Assembly (NCBI GenBank): GCA_019454145.1
Contig: CP075366.1
Span: 2,149,564-2,213,563 of the forward strand
Direction: 5' to 3'
DNA: 64,000 nucleotides
DNA from: Fimbriimonadaceae bacterium
GTDB lineage: Bacteria > Armatimonadota > Fimbriimonadia > Fimbriimonadales > Fimbriimonadaceae
Positions 17,802 to 26,152 of this stretch are shown here, piece after piece. Under the pieces are notes generated by a model, which saw only the letters and a program-made list of their open reading frames with translations, made no database searches and was not told the origin of the DNA. The position numbers and the translations under genes are program-made. Every line of letters starts with the position of its first letter. The stretch's first letter is position 1.

Positions 17802-18794
17802 TTATTTGCTCCTAATCGCCGCCAAATTGAGCAACCTAACTAACTTTCCGCTCTCATCGAACTCGTAAGTCGCACTTCTATACGATTCGTTAATCAAATC
17901 CGTCTTAGAACTGTCCGGACTAACTAAGACTTCGATGTTTTTTGAAGCCAATTCCTTGGCGATTGCTAGATTATCGAGCATCGGTTTGCTTACACAGAAT
18001 AGTCGCCGATGAGTTGTGTGAGCCGATGGCAAAAGCACCATATATGGGAAGGAACCTGCTTGCAAGTAAGACGATAGTTCTTGTTGCGAATTTGGTAGCA
18101 CCATGACTAGCGTTGGTTGATTTAAATCGTTTGTTGAAAATGGTTTACCGCTTGGCCACAGATGGCCATTGATACCCAGTTGGGTTCCACGCTTTTTGAT
18201 TGAATTTGACAATAATGTAAGGCCGTCTTGGTCTTTCTTGCCGCTAGCTACTTGCCAGGCCAAATCTACAATTCTTTCTTGCCAAGCTTGCTCATCTGAC
18301 GCTCCGCAAAAACGAACCGCTTTTTCAGCGGTTGATATGTTTTGGTCAGGCATTGTTATGAGTTTTTCAGCCGAAAGTTTGACTTCTTCGTAGAATGGAT
18401 CGCTCTGATGGAATTTTTCAACAGCATAAGAATTGTTGATCGATTCATCAATGGTTGGGTCGGAAGCGTAAGGACGGAGCTGAACCGCAAAAATCAGATC
18501 CGAACCTCGGTCTCTGGCAGTAGGTAATCCGTATGAATGACTAATATCAAAAAAGTATCGGATCAGCAAATCTGTTTTTGGGCTGTTGGGAAAGCTCTTT
18601 GCAAAAGTTTCGATGGCATCAGCTTTTTCTCTTTGCAACTTAAAACTGTATTTATTATTTTCTAGGATGGGCAGGGCCGAAATTCGCTCGAATTCCGCAT
18701 CCTCTCCTGGGTGTGAAGCTACCCAAAACACCATCGCCGAAATTACGAGCAGAGAAGGAATCGCGAGGAAAATTCCTAAGAGTCGCTTATCCAC
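17802..18794 (-). CDS. Membrane-anchored protein with possible thioredoxin-like C-terminal part
   Basis: A 330-residue protein with one N-terminal membrane helix (about 7-27). The middle is helical. The last ~110 residues alternate strands and helices in a pattern like a redoxin fold (PTLVMVLPNSQQEL, FPYMVLLPSA, NIEVLVSPDSS, TYEFDESGKLVRLL), but there is no CxxC, so any redox role is doubtful. The start is GTG 18792-18794, preceded by TAAAAT with a 5-nt spacer and no Shine-Dalgarno. It lies 21 bp downstream of the cysS stop codon on the same strand and may be read from cysS as well. Confidence 0.65.
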   Translation of the reverse strand: MDKRLLGIFLAIPSLLVISAMVFWVASHPGEDAEFERISALPILENNKYSFKLQREKADAIETFAKSFPNSPKTDLLIRYFFDISHSYGLPTARDRGSDLIFAVQLRPYASDPTIDESINNSYAVEKFHQSDPFYEEVKLSAEKLITMPDQNISTAEKAVRFCGASDEQAWQERIVDLAWQVASGKKDQDGLTLLSNSIKKRGTQLGINGHLWPSGKPFSTNDLNQPTLVMVLPNSQQELSSYLQAGSFPYMVLLPSAHTTHRRLFCVSKPMLDNLAIAKELASKNIEVLVSPDSSKTDLINESYRSATYEFDESGKLVRLLNLAAIRSK

Positions 18795-18799
18795 GCATT

Positions 18800-18805
18800 A
18801 TTTTA
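18800..18805 (-). promoter_or_regulatory. TAAAAT -10 box, leaderless-type
   Basis: On the minus strand TAAAAT is followed by AATGC and then the GTG start at 18794. It overlaps the spacer between cysS and the downstream gene. The position suits a transcript beginning at or very near the start codon. Confidence 0.4.
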
Positions 18806-18815
18806 GCGAATTAAC

Positions 18816-20318
18816 TCACCTTATTTTTTTCCAATCTGTCCCTTCGATCGAATCTCTCAATTCGTAACCTGCAACAGCCAAATCGTTGCGGATTTGATCA
18901 GCTTTTGCGAAGTCTTTGGCGGCCTTTGCTTCGGACCGCTCGACAATCCATTGCGTGATGAGTTTGCCATTGATTTCGGGCTCTGCTTCAAATTCTTCAC
19001 CTTCTGATGGATCGGCAAAAGTAGCGTAAACAATGCCAAGGAGATTGTTGATCTTTTTGAGGAACCAAGCGGCTTGAGCTGCAGTTTTTCCGTCGAGATG
19101 GTCGCGTAAGATGAGTTTGTTGCCTTCCAATGCTTTAGCCACAGCGACCGATGTGTTGAGGTCGTTGAGCATCGCCGCTTGTGCTTCTGAGTAAATCTCG
19201 CTGAGCTTGCTTAAGGGGCCTTCGGGCAACTGTCCGTCCGGAAAATCATCCATCGTGAAGCCAGCTTTACCAATCCTATCAAGTGATTCCGTAAAGCGAT
19301 CAATATGAGCCTGCGAATCCCGCAAGGTCTGCAGCGTGAAGTTGTGCGGCTTGTTGTAAGGAACTGAAATCAGGGCAAGGCGCAACGCGAGCGGGCCGAA
19401 TCCTTGGTCGAACAGGTCTCGCGCCGTGTAGAAATTGCCCTTCGATTTGGACATCTTCTCACCTTCCACCTGCAAAAAGGTTACATGGAGCCAGTGGTTG
19501 CAGAACGGTTTACCGTTACCTGCTTCGCTTTGAGCGATTTCGCATTCATGGTGCGGGAACTTGAGGTCTTCGCCGCCTCCATGCAGGTCAATCGTGTCGC
19601 CGAGATACTTTTGCGCCATGACCGAGCATTCGATATGCCAGCCGGGGAAGCCCCATCCCCAAGGGCTGAACCATTGCATGAGGTGCTTGTCATCCTTTTT
19701 CCATAGCGCGAAGTCAGCCGGACTCTTTTTGTTGTCATCTTGAACCACGTCGCGAACTGCGACCTGAAGGCTTTCTCGATCGCGGTTGCCGCTGAGTTTG
19801 CCGTACTCAGCAAACGAATCCACGTTGAAGTAAACGCCAGTTGGAGTTTCGTAAGCGTGACCCTTTTCGATGAGGTCTTGCACCGCCACGATTTGCTCGC
19901 GCATGTGGTCGGTCGCGCGGGGTCGGACTGAAGGGGGCAACAGGTTCAAATGACGCCAATCCGATTCAAAAGCATCTGCGTAGTGGCGGGCTAAATCCCA
20001 GACGTTGGCAAACTCTTCTCCTTCTTTACTTTGCAGAGCGCGGGCCATTTTGTCTTCGCCGCTCGCATCCGCAACGTCATCTTGCGTGAGGTGCCCCACG
20101 TCGGTGATGTTGCTCACATAAGTCACTTTCCAGCCAATGGACTGCGCGGTTCGGACGATCAGGTCGCTGGTAATAAAGGTTCGGAAGTTACCGATATGAG
20201 CGTAAGAGTAAACAGTTGGTCCACATGAATAAAAGCGCAGCTGATTGGGTTCGACCGTCTGGATGGGTTTGACAGTTCGCGAAAGACTATCGTACAGTTT
20301 GAATTCCGGCGCGCTCAT
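18816..20318 (-). CDS. cysS: Cysteinyl-tRNA synthetase
   Basis: A 500-residue class I synthetase charging tRNA-Cys. The HIGH motif is in AHIGNFRTF (about 40-48) and the KMSKS loop is KMSKSKGNF. The catalytic zinc ligands are intact: the Cys of [10 protein letters not shown], the Cys of [14 protein letters not shown], and the His and Glu of [12 protein letters not shown]. The C-terminal DALR-type anticodon domain ends [14 protein letters not shown]. The intact zinc site matters because two other enzymes in this window have lost structural zinc ligands. Start ATG 20316-20318. Confidence 0.97.
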   Translation of the reverse strand: MSAPEFKLYDSLSRTVKPIQTVEPNQLRFYSCGPTVYSYAHIGNFRTFITSDLIVRTAQSIGWKVTYVSNITDVGHLTQDDVADASGEDKMARALQSKEGEEFANVWDLARHYADAFESDWRHLNLLPPSVRPRATDHMREQIVAVQDLIEKGHAYETPTGVYFNVDSFAEYGKLSGNRDRESLQVAVRDVVQDDNKKSPADFALWKKDDKHLMQWFSPWGWGFPGWHIECSVMAQKYLGDTIDLHGGGEDLKFPHHECEIAQSEAGNGKPFCNHWLHVTFLQVEGEKMSKSKGNFYTARDLFDQGFGPLALRLALISVPYNKPHNFTLQTLRDSQAHIDRFTESLDRIGKAGFTMDDFPDGQLPEGPLSKLSEIYSEAQAAMLNDLNTSVAVAKALEGNKLILRDHLDGKTAAQAAWFLKKINNLLGIVYATFADPSEGEEFEAEPEINGKLITQWIVERSEAKAAKDFAKADQIRNDLAVAGYELRDSIEGTDWKKIR

Positions 20319-20384
20319 GGGATGGTTCTCAGTTTAACGAGTGAACTTACTTTTACGCCGGGACGGGCGGAAGTATCTCTGTGG

Positions 20385-21035
20385 TTAGGGTGTCTGTCTC
20401 GCGATTAAGTAGAGAAGTTGGACGTTATCTTCCCAAGATTTTTGATTGTCTGATATCAGTGTCTGCATCGCAGTGTATGGCTTATTTTCCCGAATGAGTT
20501 GATTGACCGATGCAATGAACTCTGTTCGGGGTTTGGTAAGGGAAAAGAGCAGCTGATTTTCTTCAGATACTTCCAATTGATCCGGCCCGAGGGGTGGATT
20601 TAGGTCAAGTTTGAATAACAAAAAAATTGATATAGTAACGGCGATCAAAACCAATTGAGCAAGAATGAGAAGATAGGGACGCGAATCTGAACCAATCCCA
20701 AATAGTCCGGCAGGTAATACATAGACTCCGCTCAAATAGAGTGGTGTCAACTGAATAGTACGCAGTTTTTCAAGTGCAAATTCTGAATACTTATAGGAGC
20801 AAGATGTGTAGATACGCCGGGGAACTAGATACGTGCAGTAGGCCAAAACCAGACCCAGCGTTGCCATGGTGCAACCAAGAATAAAGCGGGAAAGTTGCTG
20901 GGATGCAGTGGCCTCAACTGCAACTGCTCTGTAAGTGCCGCAACCAAGCACTAGAATCAAAGCCAGTATGATAACAAAGGTGCGCCTTCGCGTCTGTAAG
21001 CCGAATACTCGAATCTGAGCGTTCAGCGGTTTCAT
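20385..21035 (-). CDS. Membrane protein with L7/L12-like C-terminal motif (paralog 1)
   Basis: A 216-residue protein with about four hydrophobic helices (about 19-38, 49-70, 95-115 and 120-142) and a short cytosolic C-terminal domain of about 50 residues. Within it, NQLIRENKPYTAMQTLISDN parallels a segment in the gene just upstream (21032-21706). The I-x-E-x-K-x-x-A pattern recalls the helix-turn of the ribosomal L7/L12 C-terminal fold that bacteria reuse in small membrane proteins. Function unknown. It overlaps the upstream gene by 4 bp, so the two are coupled. Confidence 0.7.
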   Translation of the reverse strand: MKPLNAQIRVFGLQTRRRTFVIILALILVLGCGTYRAVAVEATASQQLSRFILGCTMATLGLVLAYCTYLVPRRIYTSCSYKYSEFALEKLRTIQLTPLYLSGVYVLPAGLFGIGSDSRPYLLILAQLVLIAVTISIFLLFKLDLNPPLGPDQLEVSEENQLLFSLTKPRTEFIASVNQLIRENKPYTAMQTLISDNQKSWEDNVQLLYLIARQTP

Positions 21036-21706
21036 TTTGCCACCGCCCGATCTAAGTAGAACAGGTGATCCTCGCCATCCATCGCGATGTGAGTCAGTAG
21101 GTTCTCAGCTTCATCCACGTTGAGCCGCAACTTAGAAGAAAGAGATCGAATTGCCATGAAGGGTTTATTCTCAATAATCAGTTGCCGTGCTTGCTCTAAG
21201 CAGAGCTGATTGTTAGAATTTTCGTAAGCTGCGCGAGCAGGTTTGTTTAAACAGTGGTTGCACAGAACCCCGCGGTATCTAAAAAGCAATCGGTATATGA
21301 GCAAAGCACTAAACACGGTGAGGGGAATCACGATTGGTTGAATTCCGACTCTTTGCAATTCGGGCAAAAACCAGAACGACAGCAGGATAAAAATCGAGGC
21401 TGAATCAAACGCTCGTGAGAAAGCAAAAACTATCCGGAGCAAGAACTCAGGGAATCGGACGGGAATTCTGACTTGAAAGAAAAACCACATAGAAATGCTC
21501 TTAGCGACATACGGCATTAAATAATAAATTGCGATTACTAATCCAAGTGCACGGACTCTTGTTTGGCTTGAATTTGGTTCGGCAATGCGTTCGGCGGCCC
21601 CAAATGGCATCCAAGCAAACAGCGCAACTAATCCAACAAATACCAAAAACGCAAATACATGCTGAGACTCAAATCTCTTCAATCTTTGAGAACTGGTACG
21701 TATCAC
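21032..21706 (-). CDS. Membrane protein with L7/L12-like C-terminal motif (paralog 2)
   Basis: A 224-residue protein with about four hydrophobic segments (about 16-34, 50-72, 88-115 and 121-143) and a cytosolic tail. The tail holds a clear L7/L12-C-terminal-like signature, ARQLIIENKPFMAIRSL followed by LRLNVDEAENLL. In ribosomal L7/L12 and its reused copies, the pattern is K-x-x-A-I-K/R...L-x-L-x-E-A-K-x-L. A CNHC-like pair (LCNHCLNKP) lies between helices and tail. The start is GTG 21704-21706, with no clear Shine-Dalgarno. No function can be given. Confidence 0.7.
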   Translation of the reverse strand: MIRTSSQRLKRFESQHVFAFLVFVGLVALFAWMPFGAAERIAEPNSSQTRVRALGLVIAIYYLMPYVAKSISMWFFFQVRIPVRFPEFLLRIVFAFSRAFDSASIFILLSFWFLPELQRVGIQPIVIPLTVFSALLIYRLLFRYRGVLCNHCLNKPARAAYENSNNQLCLEQARQLIIENKPFMAIRSLSSKLRLNVDEAENLLTHIAMDGEDHLFYLDRAVAK

Positions 21707-21740
21707 GATTACAGACTTAATTGTATTCGAAAACAGAGTT

Positions 21741-22439
21741 TTAACTCAAAAAATCTTCCGGCGGCGAAGGATCCTGTGGGTCTTTACTATCTGGATTGCG
21801 GCGGATGCGGTCATCGTGCAGAACCAGGTTCAGCAAGAACAAAGCATCGCGCGGGGAGAGGTTTGTCTGCATCCGCACGTACTTCATATTTTCCAGCCAT
21901 TCACCACCCTTGAACCGCTCCAGAATCCCTGCGTACAAATCTGATTGCCGGTCGAGCAGTAGCCTCACGTTCCCCGGAATGATCGTCAGGGGGGCATGCG
22001 TGAGTTTCCGCAGTGAAAACAGCGGCAAAACAACCTGATACGAAATAATCAGTGGCATATCCGGGAACACCTCCGTGACATTGAACATCCAAAGCATCCA
22101 GGCCAGAAAAATCGAGTGAGGAACCCCTCGGATTGCGACACCGAAAAACGCCATGACTTTGGAGACATTTTTTGATGGAATCGAGCCAAGTTTATCGCTT
22201 GTGGCGAGATCGATAAAAAACGAGTTCAGCCATTGGGTGACGAACAATCCGATGCCGTAAGTGAGGGCGAGAACCGCAGTTCCCGATGCGATTTTCCCCG
22301 AGATCCCTTGCACCAAATAAGCAACCAAAAACGCGAACAAGAGCCGAGAAACAAGGTGAATCAGACGCCGCTGAACCGTGCGGGTGAGGCTACGTTCAGA
22401 AGTCGGCGACCAGTATTGATCGGGGCTTGTGTAAGTCAT
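21741..22439 (-). CDS. Polytopic membrane protein, unknown
   Basis: About 232 residues with four predicted helices (about 30-47, 55-80, 100-120 and 125-145), a soluble middle and C-terminus, and a Pro/Asp-rich tail (PDSKDPQDPSPPEDFLS). In the tail region LSPRDALFLLNLVLHDD may be a degenerate form of the EA-x-L helix of the two downstream genes, but this is weak. The start is taken as ATG 22437-22439; an in-frame TTG at 22446-22448 directly abuts the stop of the phosphatase gene. It is probably one transcript with its neighbours. Confidence 0.65.
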   Translation of the reverse strand: MTYTSPDQYWSPTSERSLTRTVQRRLIHLVSRLLFAFLVAYLVQGISGKIASGTAVLALTYGIGLFVTQWLNSFFIDLATSDKLGSIPSKNVSKVMAFFGVAIRGVPHSIFLAWMLWMFNVTEVFPDMPLIISYQVVLPLFSLRKLTHAPLTIIPGNVRLLLDRQSDLYAGILERFKGGEWLENMKYVRMQTNLSPRDALFLLNLVLHDDRIRRNPDSKDPQDPSPPEDFLS

Positions 22440-22448
22440 TCGTATCAA

Positions 22449-23288
22449 TCAGTCTTCTAAGCCGAACACTTGATGGTGATCAAAGGCGGCTGACTGCAGT
22501 GTATCTTTGATCGCTTCTCCCATGATGGTTCCTTGCCATTCGGCTGGTGCCTTGATTCCGAGCAAATGAACCGCCGTCGGGGCGATATCCAGCAAAGATG
22601 TTGGTGCTTTTATAGTACGTCCGCTCATTACTCGGTATCCCCAAAGGTAGATCGGGATCGTCATGTCTTCCGGCATCAACGTTCCGTGCCCGTGATCGTG
22701 GCCTCCGTGATCAGCGAAGATCATAAAATCTACCGGCTGATGCATAGCAACGATGGCATCCACAAAGTGCCCGAGTGCCTTATCTGTTTCAGAAATCGCT
22801 TCAATCTGCTCGTCGCTCATCCATCCGTATTCATGACCGCACCAATCTGTGTGCCCCAGATAGAGGTAGAGCAGATCAAAATCTTCCGTAGAAGCCGACT
22901 GCAGGGCAAAGTCAATAATGCGCTCGTTGCCGTTGCTCAAGTTGAAGTTCGCATTGCCGTAACTTACATCCAGACTCGCCGCACTGGTGACTTCGCGGAT
23001 CATGGGCCAGTTGTAGAAGAACCCGGTTTTCATATCGTGAGCTTTGGCGACTTCGAAAAGCGTGGGAACCGGGTTGGTAGGCGTCGGCGTTTCGTTTGCT
23101 GTGACTCCGTGAACGCTCGGCGGGACGGATCGAAAAATAGAATGGTGGGCGGGGATGGTGATGCTTGGATCAACCGATTGCGCCGTCCAAGTGTAAGAAC
23201 CGTCCCGGGCGATTCGGTCGAGGTTGGGGGTCGCCGCTCGCTGAATGGCGTCCGGACGAACTCCGTCGATTGTAACAAGGACTACCAT
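22449..23288 (-). CDS. Alkaline-phosphatase-superfamily phosphodiesterase/phosphatase
   Basis: A 279-residue enzyme of the type I phosphodiesterase/nucleotide pyrophosphatase branch. The metal-binding pattern is complete: VTIDGVRPD at the N-terminus (first Asp ligand), the nucleophile region DPSITIPAHHS (a Thr), YLGHTDWCGHEYG (Asp and His ligands), and FADHGGHDHGHG (Asp-His), with a later His near the C-terminus. No signal peptide is present, so it should act in the cytosol. The substrate cannot be deduced. TAAAAC lies 6 nt upstream of the ATG, near but not matching the leaderless pattern. Confidence 0.88.
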   Translation of the reverse strand: MVVLVTIDGVRPDAIQRAATPNLDRIARDGSYTWTAQSVDPSITIPAHHSIFRSVPPSVHGVTANETPTPTNPVPTLFEVAKAHDMKTGFFYNWPMIREVTSAASLDVSYGNANFNLSNGNERIIDFALQSASTEDFDLLYLYLGHTDWCGHEYGWMSDEQIEAISETDKALGHFVDAIVAMHQPVDFMIFADHGGHDHGHGTLMPEDMTIPIYLWGYRVMSGRTIKAPTSLLDIAPTAVHLLGIKAPAEWQGTIMGEAIKDTLQSAAFDHHQVFGLED

Positions 23289-23334
23289 ATGCAGGTTTTA
23301 CCAGTTTGTTTTGATTTGGGTTGCTATACGGTGG

Positions 23335-24333
23335 CTACTCGGCCTCATCAATCACCGGAATCACACGACGGAGTTCACGGCCTGTTTTCTCAACCGGAAG
23401 TTCCGGCGTAGCCGCGCGGAATTCGGCCATCCGTTTCTGCCCCGATTCGTTTTCTGCGATCCACTCGCGGGCGAATTCTCCCGATTGGATTTCGCTCAGA
23501 ATCTTCTTCATTTCGGTGCGGGTTTCATCTGTCACCAGCCGCTGACCCGCCAGGTAGCCGCCCCACTCCGCAGTTTCAGAAATCATCCGGTTCATGTGGG
23601 TCAGCCCGCCCCGGTACAGCAAATCCACGATGAGGCGCGTTTCGTGAAGACATTCAAAATAGGCGACTTCTGGCGTGTAGCCAGCATCAATCAGGGTCTG
23701 CGCTCCAGCGGCGATGAGGGCAGGAATCCCGCCGCACAAAACCGCCTGTTCGCCAAAGAGGTCGGTTTCGGTTTCTTCTTTGAAAGTGGTTTTCAGTAGC
23801 CCCGCTCTGGCTGATCCGATCCCCCAGGCGTAGCTGAGCGCGATTTGTTGGGCGTTGCCGGTGGCATCTTGGTGAACCGCGAACAGAGCGGGCAATCCCC
23901 GACCAGCAAGATATTCGGCTCGCAAACCTGGCCCTGGCCCTTTGGGAGAAACCATCGCAACATCAATAAAATCTGGTGGGGAAATGGTTTTGTACCGGAT
24001 ATTGAATCCGTGAGCGAACAGGAGAGCCTGGCCCTCGCGCAGATAAGGGGCAACATCTGCGGCGTAGATGCGCGCCATCGGCACATCCGGCGTGCACATC
24101 ATAATCACATCGGCTTCGCGCACGGCTTGGCAGGTAGTTAGAACTGTAAAACCCTGCTCCTGGGCTTTGGCGATGGATTGGCTGGTTTCGTGAAGCCCTA
24201 CGATGACATCCACCCCAGAATCGCGCAGGTTGAGGGCGTGGGCATGCCCTTGCGACCCGTAGCCGATGATCGCCACCCGCTTGCTTTTGATGATCTCTGG
24301 GTTCACGTCTTGGGTGAAAAGGAAGTCCGCCAT
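23335..24333 (-). CDS. ilvC: Ketol-acid reductoisomerase, class I
   Basis: A 332-residue enzyme making 2,3-dihydroxy-isovalerate and its isoleucine counterpart in branched-chain amino acid synthesis, with Mg2+ and NAD(P)H. The Rossmann motif is IIGYGSQGHAHALNLRDSGV (about 23-42), then a cofactor-specificity loop GLHETSQSIAKA. The catalytic region has FAHGFNI and VSPKGPG, and the knotted C-terminal domain has TETDLFGEQAVLCGG, FECLHET and SETAEWGG with the metal-binding acids. The length fits the short class I enzyme. No other ilv or leu gene is adjacent. This region looks more GC-rich than the gene upstream of it. Confidence 0.97.
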   Translation of the reverse strand: MADFLFTQDVNPEIIKSKRVAIIGYGSQGHAHALNLRDSGVDVIVGLHETSQSIAKAQEQGFTVLTTCQAVREADVIMMCTPDVPMARIYAADVAPYLREGQALLFAHGFNIRYKTISPPDFIDVAMVSPKGPGPGLRAEYLAGRGLPALFAVHQDATGNAQQIALSYAWGIGSARAGLLKTTFKEETETDLFGEQAVLCGGIPALIAAGAQTLIDAGYTPEVAYFECLHETRLIVDLLYRGGLTHMNRMISETAEWGGYLAGQRLVTDETRTEMKKILSEIQSGEFAREWIAENESGQKRMAEFRAATPELPVEKTGRELRRVIPVIDEAE

Positions 24334-24389
24334 TAATATGGAAATAATAAACGATCAATCACTGACATCCGCCAAATTGCGAACAAATA

Positions 24390-25403
24390 CTAAGTTTTCA
24401 AATTCTTCAAAGGCCTTTTCAACTTCATCGTAATGGGCGGGATTTGGATACAAAAAGCCGGCGAAATCTGATTTGGATGGTAGCCGGGAATGTATAGAAT
24501 TCCAGACCAGGCATTGAGGCCCTCAACGTGAAAGAGTCCGTCCCAATTCATCTTTACGTCTACTAGTGTTGAATGGTCATCGGGCGAAGTGGAAACTACA
24601 ACTACTTCATTTCCATACAAAGCGTGAAAAATATCCTCAGGAGCGATCAAGTAACTTTCAAATTGAACCGTCAGAACATTCACAAGACCTTCGTTGGGAA
24701 CTCCGGACAAGGTTTTCCTTCCCTTACGCTCAGAAGTTTTTAGCTTATCACGAAGTAACTCAATACTTAATACTTGCACGCCACCGATTGATGACCCTAT
24801 TCCCATACATAGCCCGTCAACAGAGCGGTGTTTAAGATATTTGAACGTTGCACACTTCTGGCCTTCAATGGTGCAATAAGTAGCAGAATCGCCATCCGAC
24901 CAAAATTCTGCGTCGCTTATAAAGGCATTCACGACTTTGTCCCAGGATTCAGAGCTAGCATTAGCGTCTGGCGTTATCTGGTACAAAATTCCAGGCGAAA
25001 TATGTTTGCTCCCTAGATAAATCTTGTTTAGAGCTCTTGCTAGCTCTAATTCGCCAGCCCAGTTCTCTGACCTTTTGCATTGAAAGTTGTAGACAATTCC
25101 ATTGTCGCGAAGTATTAAATCTGCAGGGAACTTAGGATTTAACATTTCTTCGCACGAGATAGTGCCATCTATCTTCGCTTCTAAAAGCCAGTTTGCTAGA
25201 ACCATCTCTAGCCAAAATCCGCCAAAACTGTGTGAACGCTTGAACTCGGCTAGTGATTGATCGACAAGCTGACCTAGACTAGCTTCATTCAATTTTTCAA
25301 GCAAGTCTAAAATACTTGACCGAATGTGATCCCGACTAAAACCTAAAGAGCTTTGGGCGTGAAACTTCTCGAGTATCTGGTCGACTAATACTCTATCAAA
25401 CAC
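24390..25403 (-). CDS. PD-(D/E)xK-like nuclease-fold protein, unknown role
   Basis: About 337 residues, not matched to a named family. Residues 60-110 look like a restriction-endonuclease core: an acidic helix FWLEMVLANWLLE (Glu66), then FPADLILRD (Asp95), then VYNFQCKRSENW (Gln108 and Lys110), giving E...D-x12-Q-x-K. It may be a nuclease or a DNA/RNA-binding relative. It stands alone between ilvC and the YHS gene, with no methylase or helicase nearby, and looks AT-richer than ilvC, suggesting transfer. The start was placed at GTG 25401-25403, which has GAGG 6 nt upstream; the in-frame ATG at 25409 abuts that GAGG. Confidence 0.6.
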   Translation of the reverse strand: MFDRVLVDQILEKFHAQSSLGFSRDHIRSSILDLLEKLNEASLGQLVDQSLAEFKRSHSFGGFWLEMVLANWLLEAKIDGTISCEEMLNPKFPADLILRDNGIVYNFQCKRSENWAGELELARALNKIYLGSKHISPGILYQITPDANASSESWDKVVNAFISDAEFWSDGDSATYCTIEGQKCATFKYLKHRSVDGLCMGIGSSIGGVQVLSIELLRDKLKTSERKGRKTLSGVPNEGLVNVLTVQFESYLIAPEDIFHALYGNEVVVVSTSPDDHSTLVDVKMNWDGLFHVEGLNAWSGILYIPGYHPNQISPAFCIQIPPITMKLKRPLKNLKT

Positions 25404-25507
25404 TCGCATCCTCGCAGATTACCGGCTTCATGATCGACAGTGTGTGAGTTCTCACGAATAGGACACCGAACTCCCCTGCGTCAAAAAGCATTACAATAGA
25501 AAGAACG

Positions 25508-26098
25508 ATGTTGACTCTCACCACCTTGATTGCTATTGCCGTTACCACGCCGAGCATGGCGACGGATGACATGGTTTGCCCTGTGATGGGCTCCAAAATT
25601 GCCGATCTTTCGACGGCGGCTTACCACGATTACAACGGCGCGCGCTATTTCTTCTGCTGTGGCGGATGCGACACGAATTTTGCGAAGTCTCCAGCCAAGT
25701 ACTTGGAAACCCAAGCCAAAGCTAAGAAAGTCGCGGGCGATTTCATGTTCGACCCGGTGACTGGTATGCGCTTGAAATCCCCGGCGATCATCGCTGAAAC
25801 CAGCGATTACAAAGGCGTGCGGTTCCACTTTTCCAGCAAGGCTAACAAGGATATGTTCGATAAAGAGCCAGCCAAATACGGCACCATGCCAAAGAAAGAA
25901 GCTCTTTACTGCGCGGTCGCGGGTGAAGAAATCGAAAATTACTCTTCTGCCGCCAGCTATGTGGATTACAAAGAAGTCCGGTATTACACCTGCTGCACAG
26001 GATGCGTCGGCAAGTTGAAGGCTGATCCGGCGAAGTACGTCGGCAACGCCAAGGATCACATCAAGACTCCTGGCATCGCAACTGAACCAAAAGGTTAA
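25508..26098 (+). CDS. Secreted protein with three YHS-type metal-binding domains
   Basis: A 196-residue protein with a short signal peptide (MLTLTTLIAIAVTTPSMA) and three tandem YHS/TRASH-like units. Unit 1 has CPVMGSKI and YFFCCGGCDTNFAKSPAKYL. Unit 2 has DPVTGMRLKSP and VRFHFSSKANKDMFDKEPAKYG, so its second cysteine cluster is missing. Unit 3 has CAVAGEEI and RYYTCCTGCVGKLKADPAKYV. YHS units bind transition metals, often copper or heavy metals, so a periplasmic metal-handling role is likely. TACAAT lies 10 nt upstream of the ATG. It is followed by a strong bidirectional terminator. Confidence 0.85.
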   Translation: MLTLTTLIAIAVTTPSMATDDMVCPVMGSKIADLSTAAYHDYNGARYFFCCGGCDTNFAKSPAKYLETQAKAKKVAGDFMFDPVTGMRLKSPAIIAETSDYKGVRFHFSSKANKDMFDKEPAKYGTMPKKEALYCAVAGEEIENYSSAASYVDYKEVRYYTCCTGCVGKLKADPAKYVGNAKDHIKTPGIATEPKG

Positions 26099-26115
26099 GA
26101 TTATTTAATAGAGAA

Positions 26116-26152
26116 AGATCCGGAGGGCAATTGCCCTCCGGATCTTCTTTTT
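26116..26152. terminator. Bidirectional intrinsic terminator
   Basis: A fully palindromic 28-nt element (26118-26145) centred on AATT, extended by AA/TT pairs and followed by CTTTTTT on the plus strand. It separates two convergent genes: the YHS protein (ends 26098) and the PEP-CTERM protein (ends 26152). It should serve both. Confidence 0.9.

Noticed and set aside
22533-23411. Open frame of 292 codons on the plus strand over the phosphatase and ilvC ends
   Set aside because: Antisense to two convincing genes; composition rich in Arg/His/Cys typical of shadow frames.
24390-25403. Considered as part of a restriction-modification system
   Set aside because: No methyltransferase, specificity subunit or helicase lies on either side.
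25481-26059. Open frame of 192 codons antisense to the YHS protein
   Set aside because: The plus-strand protein has a signal peptide and three repeated metal-binding units; the antisense frame is a mirror effect.
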